Shown here: positions 40,562 to 43,388 of the stretch, in pieces
How the letters are laid out: the number at the start of each line of letters is the position of its first letter
Position numbering within the stretch: the stretch's first letter is position 1
Origin: Zipacnadum sp036504235
Lineage (GTDB): Bacteria; Armatimonadota; Zipacnadia; Zipacnadales; Zipacnadaceae
Direction of reading: 5' to 3'
DNA length: 43,388 bases
Assembly: GCA_036504235.1 (NCBI GenBank)
Contig: DASXVN010000002.1
Location: 1-43,388, forward strand
The notes under the pieces: generated by a model
What the model saw: only the letters and a program-made list of their open reading frames with translations
Told to the model about the DNA's origin: nothing
Database searches by the model: none
Position numbers and translations under genes: made by a program

Positions 40562-41683
40562 TTGGCCAAAGTACTGTTTCTGACAACCAGCCTCGCCACG
40601 GGCGGCCCCACCGGCGTAGTCGCGCGTATGGCCCAGGCCCTGCACAAGCGCGGGGTGGAGTGCCAGATCTGGGGCATCTCCACGCCCGAGCCGGGCGTGC
40701 AGATTGCCACGGACGTCCCCGTGCGTTCCCTGGGCCTCCCCAAGAATGCGATCTACTCTTCCACGACGCGCCGCCTCGCCACGGAGCTAGCCGCCTGGGC
40801 GCCCGACCTGCTGCACATCCACAGCTACACCACCCACGTGCACGGGGTCCAGGCCGCCGAGCAGGCCGGGATCAAGCATGTGCTGGTTTCCTTCCACGAT
40901 TTCCGTCTCGGCGCCCGCCGCGCCCGCCACTGCCGCCGCCTCCGCCCCCACGTGGAGCGCGTGATCGTGCTCAACGAGACCATGCGCGAGCTTTACCTGC
41001 AGCACTGCGGTTACGCCCCGGAGCAGCTAGTGGTGCTCCCCAACGCGGTGGACACGGAGGAGTTCTCTCCCCGCCCCCGCGATGAGGCGCTCGCCGCCGA
41101 GTGGGGTCTGCGCCCCGAGCACTGGGTAATCGGCGCGATCGGCGGTCTGAATCCCAACAAGGGCCACCGCTACCTGGTGCAGGCCTTCGTCACGGTAGCC
41201 GCCGCCCTCCCCGCGGCGCGCCTGGTGCTGGTCGGCGACGGCCGCGACCGCGCCGCCCTGGAGCGCCAGGTAGCCCGCCACCACCTGACCGACCGCGTGA
41301 TCTTCGCCGGCCGCCAGCTGGAGACGGCCCGCTGGTTGTCGCTGTTCAACGTCCTGGCGCAGCCCTCCCGGATCGAGTCCGACCCCCTGGCGGTCCACGA
41401 GGCGATGGCGATGGGCCTGCCGATAGTAAGCACCAATCGCGGCGGCATGCCCGAACTCCTGGCCGGTGGCGACGCCGGCCTCCTGGTCCCCCCCGCGCGA
41501 CCGGCCGCCCTGGCCGCGGCCCTGCTGGAGCTGTACGCGGACCCCGACCAAGCCCGCGCCCTCGGCGACCGCGCCCGCCACCTGGCGGTAACCAAGTACG
41601 ACATAAAGGACTACGAGCAGCGCCTCTGGGAACTATACGAGCCGCTGCTGGCCGAGGTAGAGGCGGAGAAGCAGAGCCGTTAG
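40562..41683 (+). CDS. GT4-family glycosyltransferase
   Basis: Cytoplasmic or membrane-associated retaining glycosyltransferase of 373 residues with GT-B fold (GT4). The N-terminal domain has LFLTTSLATGGPTGVVARMAQAL and PNAVDTEEFSPRP. The C-terminal donor domain has IGAIGGLNPNKGHRYLVQAF, RLVLVGDGRDRAALERQV and the E-x7-E motif in HEAMAMGLPIVSTNRGGMPELL. The donor and acceptor are unknown; surface polysaccharide synthesis is likely. The start is a TTG at 40562, chosen because MAKVLFLTTSL is the exact family beginning and the next in-frame ATG would cut the first strand. The ribosome-binding site is weak (CAGG 11 bases upstream). Confidence 0.88.
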   Translation: MAKVLFLTTSLATGGPTGVVARMAQALHKRGVECQIWGISTPEPGVQIATDVPVRSLGLPKNAIYSSTTRRLATELAAWAPDLLHIHSYTTHVHGVQAAEQAGIKHVLVSFHDFRLGARRARHCRRLRPHVERVIVLNETMRELYLQHCGYAPEQLVVLPNAVDTEEFSPRPRDEALAAEWGLRPEHWVIGAIGGLNPNKGHRYLVQAFVTVAAALPAARLVLVGDGRDRAALERQVARHHLTDRVIFAGRQLETARWLSLFNVLAQPSRIESDPLAVHEAMAMGLPIVSTNRGGMPELLAGGDAGLLVPPARPAALAAALLELYADPDQARALGDRARHLAVTKYDIKDYEQRLWELYEPLLAEVEAEKQSR

Positions 41684-41836
41684 CCGTAGCCTATTCCCGG
41701 AGGGGCCGCACGAGCGCAGCGAGGTCGGCCCGGCCGTTAGCCGTCAAGCCCCTCGCCTTTTGGGGAGGGGTGCCCGCAGGACGGGGTAGGGCCGTCCGCC
41801 GTAAGTCTCACACCGAGAAAAAAGGAGAACCGACCC
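41684..41836. repeat. Gap with R5 and CCCCTCGCC/GGGGAGGGG hairpin
   Basis: R5 (41694-41735) is followed by R8, CCCCTCGCCTTTTGGGGAGGGG (about 41750-41771) and GTGCCCGCAGGACGGGGTAG (about 41770-41789), the same fragment as downstream of the alpha subunit. AAAAAAGGAG leads to the SDR start. Confidence 0.75.
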
Positions 41837-42877
41837 ATGCGCATGACCGACTTGACCAACCTGCAGGACCTCAACACTTTCATGACCGAGCCGACTGACG
41901 GCCTCGTCGAGATGATGACTAAGCTCGAGGGCGAGGTCCTGGTCCTCGGCGGCAGCGGCAAGATGGGCCCCGAGCTGGTGGAGACCCTGGTCCGCGCCGA
42001 TCAGGTCGCCGGCCACGCCCCCCGCGTGACGGTCGCCTCCCTCTTCCCGCCCCCGCGGGGGCAGGAGGTCATTGACCGCTTCCACGCGCTCGGCGTCGGC
42101 GTCCTCGACGGCGACCTCACCGACCCGGCTTTCCTGGCGAGCCTCCCCCAGGCCCGCAATATCATTTACATGGTCGGCTTCAAGTTCGGCTCCGCCGCGG
42201 ACCCGGGCCGCGCCATTCAGATGAACTGCGTCCTGCCCGCCGAGGTCGGCATCAACTTCCCCGACTCCCGCTTCGTCATCTTCTCCTCGGGCAACCCCTA
42301 CGACTACGTCCGCCCCGAGACCGGCGGCTCCCGCGAGGACAGCCCGCTCGTCCCGCACGGCCTCTACGGCTGGAGCATCATGGGCCGCGAGACCGCCTTC
42401 CGCGCCACCGCCGCCGGCTATAAGAACCAGCAGGTAGCCCTCTACCGCCTCATGTACGCCCAGCATCTGGCCTACGGCGTAGTGGTGGACCTGGCGAAAA
42501 TGATCGTCCAGGGCGAGCCGATTTCTCTGGCGATGCCCTACGTAAACCTGATCTCCCAGCGCGACGCCAACGACCGCGCCCTCCGCGCCCTCAGCGTAGC
42601 CGCCAACCCCCCCCGCCCGATCAACGTAAACGGTCCGGCGGTACGTGTCCGCGACCTGGTAGAGAAGCTGGCCCTCCATCTCGGCCAGTCGGCGAATATC
42701 GTAGAGGACGAAGCGGAGGTAGCGCGTATCGGCAACGATGACTACTGCACCACCACCTTCGGCCCCTACCGCGACGGCGTAGACGAGATGATCGAGGCGG
42801 CGGCCAAATGGGTAGCCCGCGGCGGCGAGGACTGGGACCTCCCCACCATGTTCGGCAACGTAGTCAGCCAGTACTAG
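41837..42877 (+). CDS. NAD-dependent epimerase/dehydratase-like protein with altered active site
   Basis: Extended-SDR protein of 346 residues. A 32-residue N-terminal extension precedes the Rossmann motif VLVLGGSGKMG (34-44), then LDGDLTDP (90-97) and VIFSSGNPYDY (147-157), which supplies the usual active-site Ser. The catalytic YxxxK reads YGWSI (177-181), so Lys is replaced by Ile. It may bind NAD and sugar nucleotide without normal chemistry, or use another base. Homologues act on nucleotide sugars; the GT4 neighbour suggests a glycan role. The ATG has AAGGAG 9 bases upstream. All 17 valine codons up to codon 199 are GTC or GTG; from codon 200 on, 12 of 17 are GTA. Confidence 0.8.
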   Translation: MRMTDLTNLQDLNTFMTEPTDGLVEMMTKLEGEVLVLGGSGKMGPELVETLVRADQVAGHAPRVTVASLFPPPRGQEVIDRFHALGVGVLDGDLTDPAFLASLPQARNIIYMVGFKFGSAADPGRAIQMNCVLPAEVGINFPDSRFVIFSSGNPYDYVRPETGGSREDSPLVPHGLYGWSIMGRETAFRATAAGYKNQQVALYRLMYAQHLAYGVVVDLAKMIVQGEPISLAMPYVNLISQRDANDRALRALSVAANPPRPINVNGPAVRVRDLVEKLALHLGQSANIVEDEAEVARIGNDDYCTTTFGPYRDGVDEMIEAAAKWVARGGEDWDLPTMFGNVVSQY

Positions 42878-43037
42878 AGGGCAGCCGCTGCTCCTCCCGT
42901 AGGGGCGGAGCTTGCCGAATGTCCTGAGCTTGCCGAAGGGCTCCGCGCCCGGCCGTTCGCCGTCGCCTCTGCCTTTCCCCCCTCTCCTGCCAGGAGAGGG
43001 GGCCGGGGGGTGAGGCCGGCCTGCCGCGCCTCCCCGG
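42878..43037. repeat. Gap with half R1, R8 and R3
   Basis: A left-half R1 (42899-42954) has an insertion, GAATGTCCTGAGCTTGCCG, in its hairpin loop. R8 follows, then R3 at about 42977-43017 directly before the lipoprotein promoter. Confidence 0.75.
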
Positions 43038-43067
43038 TTGACATCCCCCGCCCTCCCGGTCTATCAT
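43038..43067 (+). promoter_or_regulatory. Sigma70-type promoter of the small lipoprotein gene
   Basis: TTGACA at 43038-43043 and TATCAT at 43062-43067 are 18 bases apart and 46 bases upstream of the ATG. Confidence 0.7.
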
Positions 43068-43112
43068 CTACCCAGTCAAGGCGCCATTTTTCTGTCCGCC
43101 AGGAGAACGATC

Positions 43113-43310
43113 ATGTCCCGCAATCTGCTCTTGGTAGCTCTGCTCCTTCTCGTGATGGTGCTGACCGTAGCGATCGTCGGCTGCGGCGGCGGTTCCTCGC
43201 TGGCGCCCGGCTCGTCCGGAGGCGTCATCCCGCCCGACACCAACACCATCATCGCCCCTCCCAACGACATCATCCCGCCGCCCGGCCCGCCCCAGCCCCC
43301 GGTTGTCTAG
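43113..43310 (+). CDS. Small proline-rich lipoprotein
   Basis: Predicted lipoprotein of 65 residues. MSRNLLLVALLLLVMVLTVAIVGC has a hydrophobic core and a lipobox (IVGC; Cys24). The mature part is only about 42 residues of Gly/Ser then Pro/Ile/Asn-rich sequence (PPDTNTIIAPPNDIIPPPGP), with no domain. It probably sits at a membrane surface with a spacer-like role; no function can be named. The ATG at 43113 has AGGAG 8-9 bases upstream and its own promoter. Longer upstream readings would lose the signal peptide at the N-terminus. Confidence 0.75.
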   Translation: MSRNLLLVALLLLVMVLTVAIVGCGGGSSLAPGSSGGVIPPDTNTIIAPPNDIIPPPGPPQPPVV

Positions 43311-43388
43311 CCGTTTGCCGTTAGCCGTAGCCTTTTGTAGGGCGGGGGCTCGTACCCCGCCGGACTAACGTTTGGTTAGCGACGGCGG
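43311..43388. repeat. Window-end repeat: R8 plus R2
   Basis: R8 heptamers (43311-43336) lead into R2 (43337-43358) and a hairpin CCGCCG..CTAAC/GTTAG..CGGCGG that ends at the last base. It is the inverted counterpart of positions 2-53. Confidence 0.8.

Overview
The window reads as about 43 kb of very GC-rich DNA from a diderm, carbohydrate-degrading bacterium. No rRNA, tRNA or CRISPR array is visible. The organism must have an outer membrane, because one protein is a predicted beta-barrel ending in Phe, and several others carry signal peptides or lipoboxes. The gene mix fits Armatimonadota best: large secreted glycosidase-like proteins, Gfo/Idh/MocA and UroD-like proteins, a LacI regulator, GH57, and a family of secreted proteins of unknown function. 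Planctomycetota and related phyla are not excluded. The phylum is inferred from gene content only. Both ends of the window lie in inverted copies of one dispersed repeat, so this may be a whole contig broken at repeats.

Layout. (1) 0.1-4.3 kb: GH57 alpha-glucan branching enzyme (-), a NAGPA-type phosphodiester glycosidase (+) and a membrane polyferredoxin (+) behind a strong promoter. (2) 4.6-12.7 kb: a giant secreted GH42-like protein, a secreted jelly-roll-type protein, a PQQ-type beta-propeller and a Gfo/Idh/MocA oxidoreductase. (3) 12.8-19.2 kb: RtcB RNA ligase, a conserved secreted protein with a rho-independent terminator, a two-domain pectate-lyase-fold protein and a UroD-like protein. 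(4) 19.1-23.5 kb, minus strand: di-haem peroxidase, a Cyc2-like cytochrome-porin and CcmF, which together form a c-type cytochrome module. (5) 23.7-32.0 kb: a second giant GH42-like protein and a LacI regulator (-), divergent from a GH2 glycosidase (+). (6) 32.3-36.1 kb: a zinc-ribbon membrane protein, ThiD and a hydroxypyruvate-isomerase-like protein overlapping by ATGA, a small membrane protein, and a phosphoribosyltransferase (-). (7) 36.4-43.3 kb: a four-subunit 2-oxoacid:ferredoxin oxidoreductase (delta, alpha, beta, gamma), a translin-family protein, a GT4 glycosyltransferase, an SDR-like protein whose catalytic Lys position is Ile, and a tiny lipoprotein.

Nearly every intergenic gap is filled with modular GC-rich repeats. 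I use these names throughout. R1 is a long palindrome with arms GTAGGGGCGGA / TCCGCCCCTAC, usually followed by GGGGAAACGGCC. R2 is GTAGGGCGGGG...CCCCGCCGG. R3 is a hairpin CTCTCCTGCCAGGAGAG followed by GGGGCCGGGGGTGAGGC. R4 is a hairpin CCCTCCCTAAAGGGAGGG. R5 is CCCGGAGGGGCCGCAC plus GAGGCCGGCCC. R6 is GTAGCTTCAGCGAAGGCGG. R7 is a short hairpin CACCGGCG-n-CGCCGGTG. R8 is runs of the heptamer GCCGTTN. These repeats sit next to start and stop codons, have been tandemly duplicated together with a gene tail, and in two cases supply the last codons of a gene. They are the most unusual thing in the window. The second most unusual is an abrupt within-gene switch from GTC/GTG to GTA valine codons.
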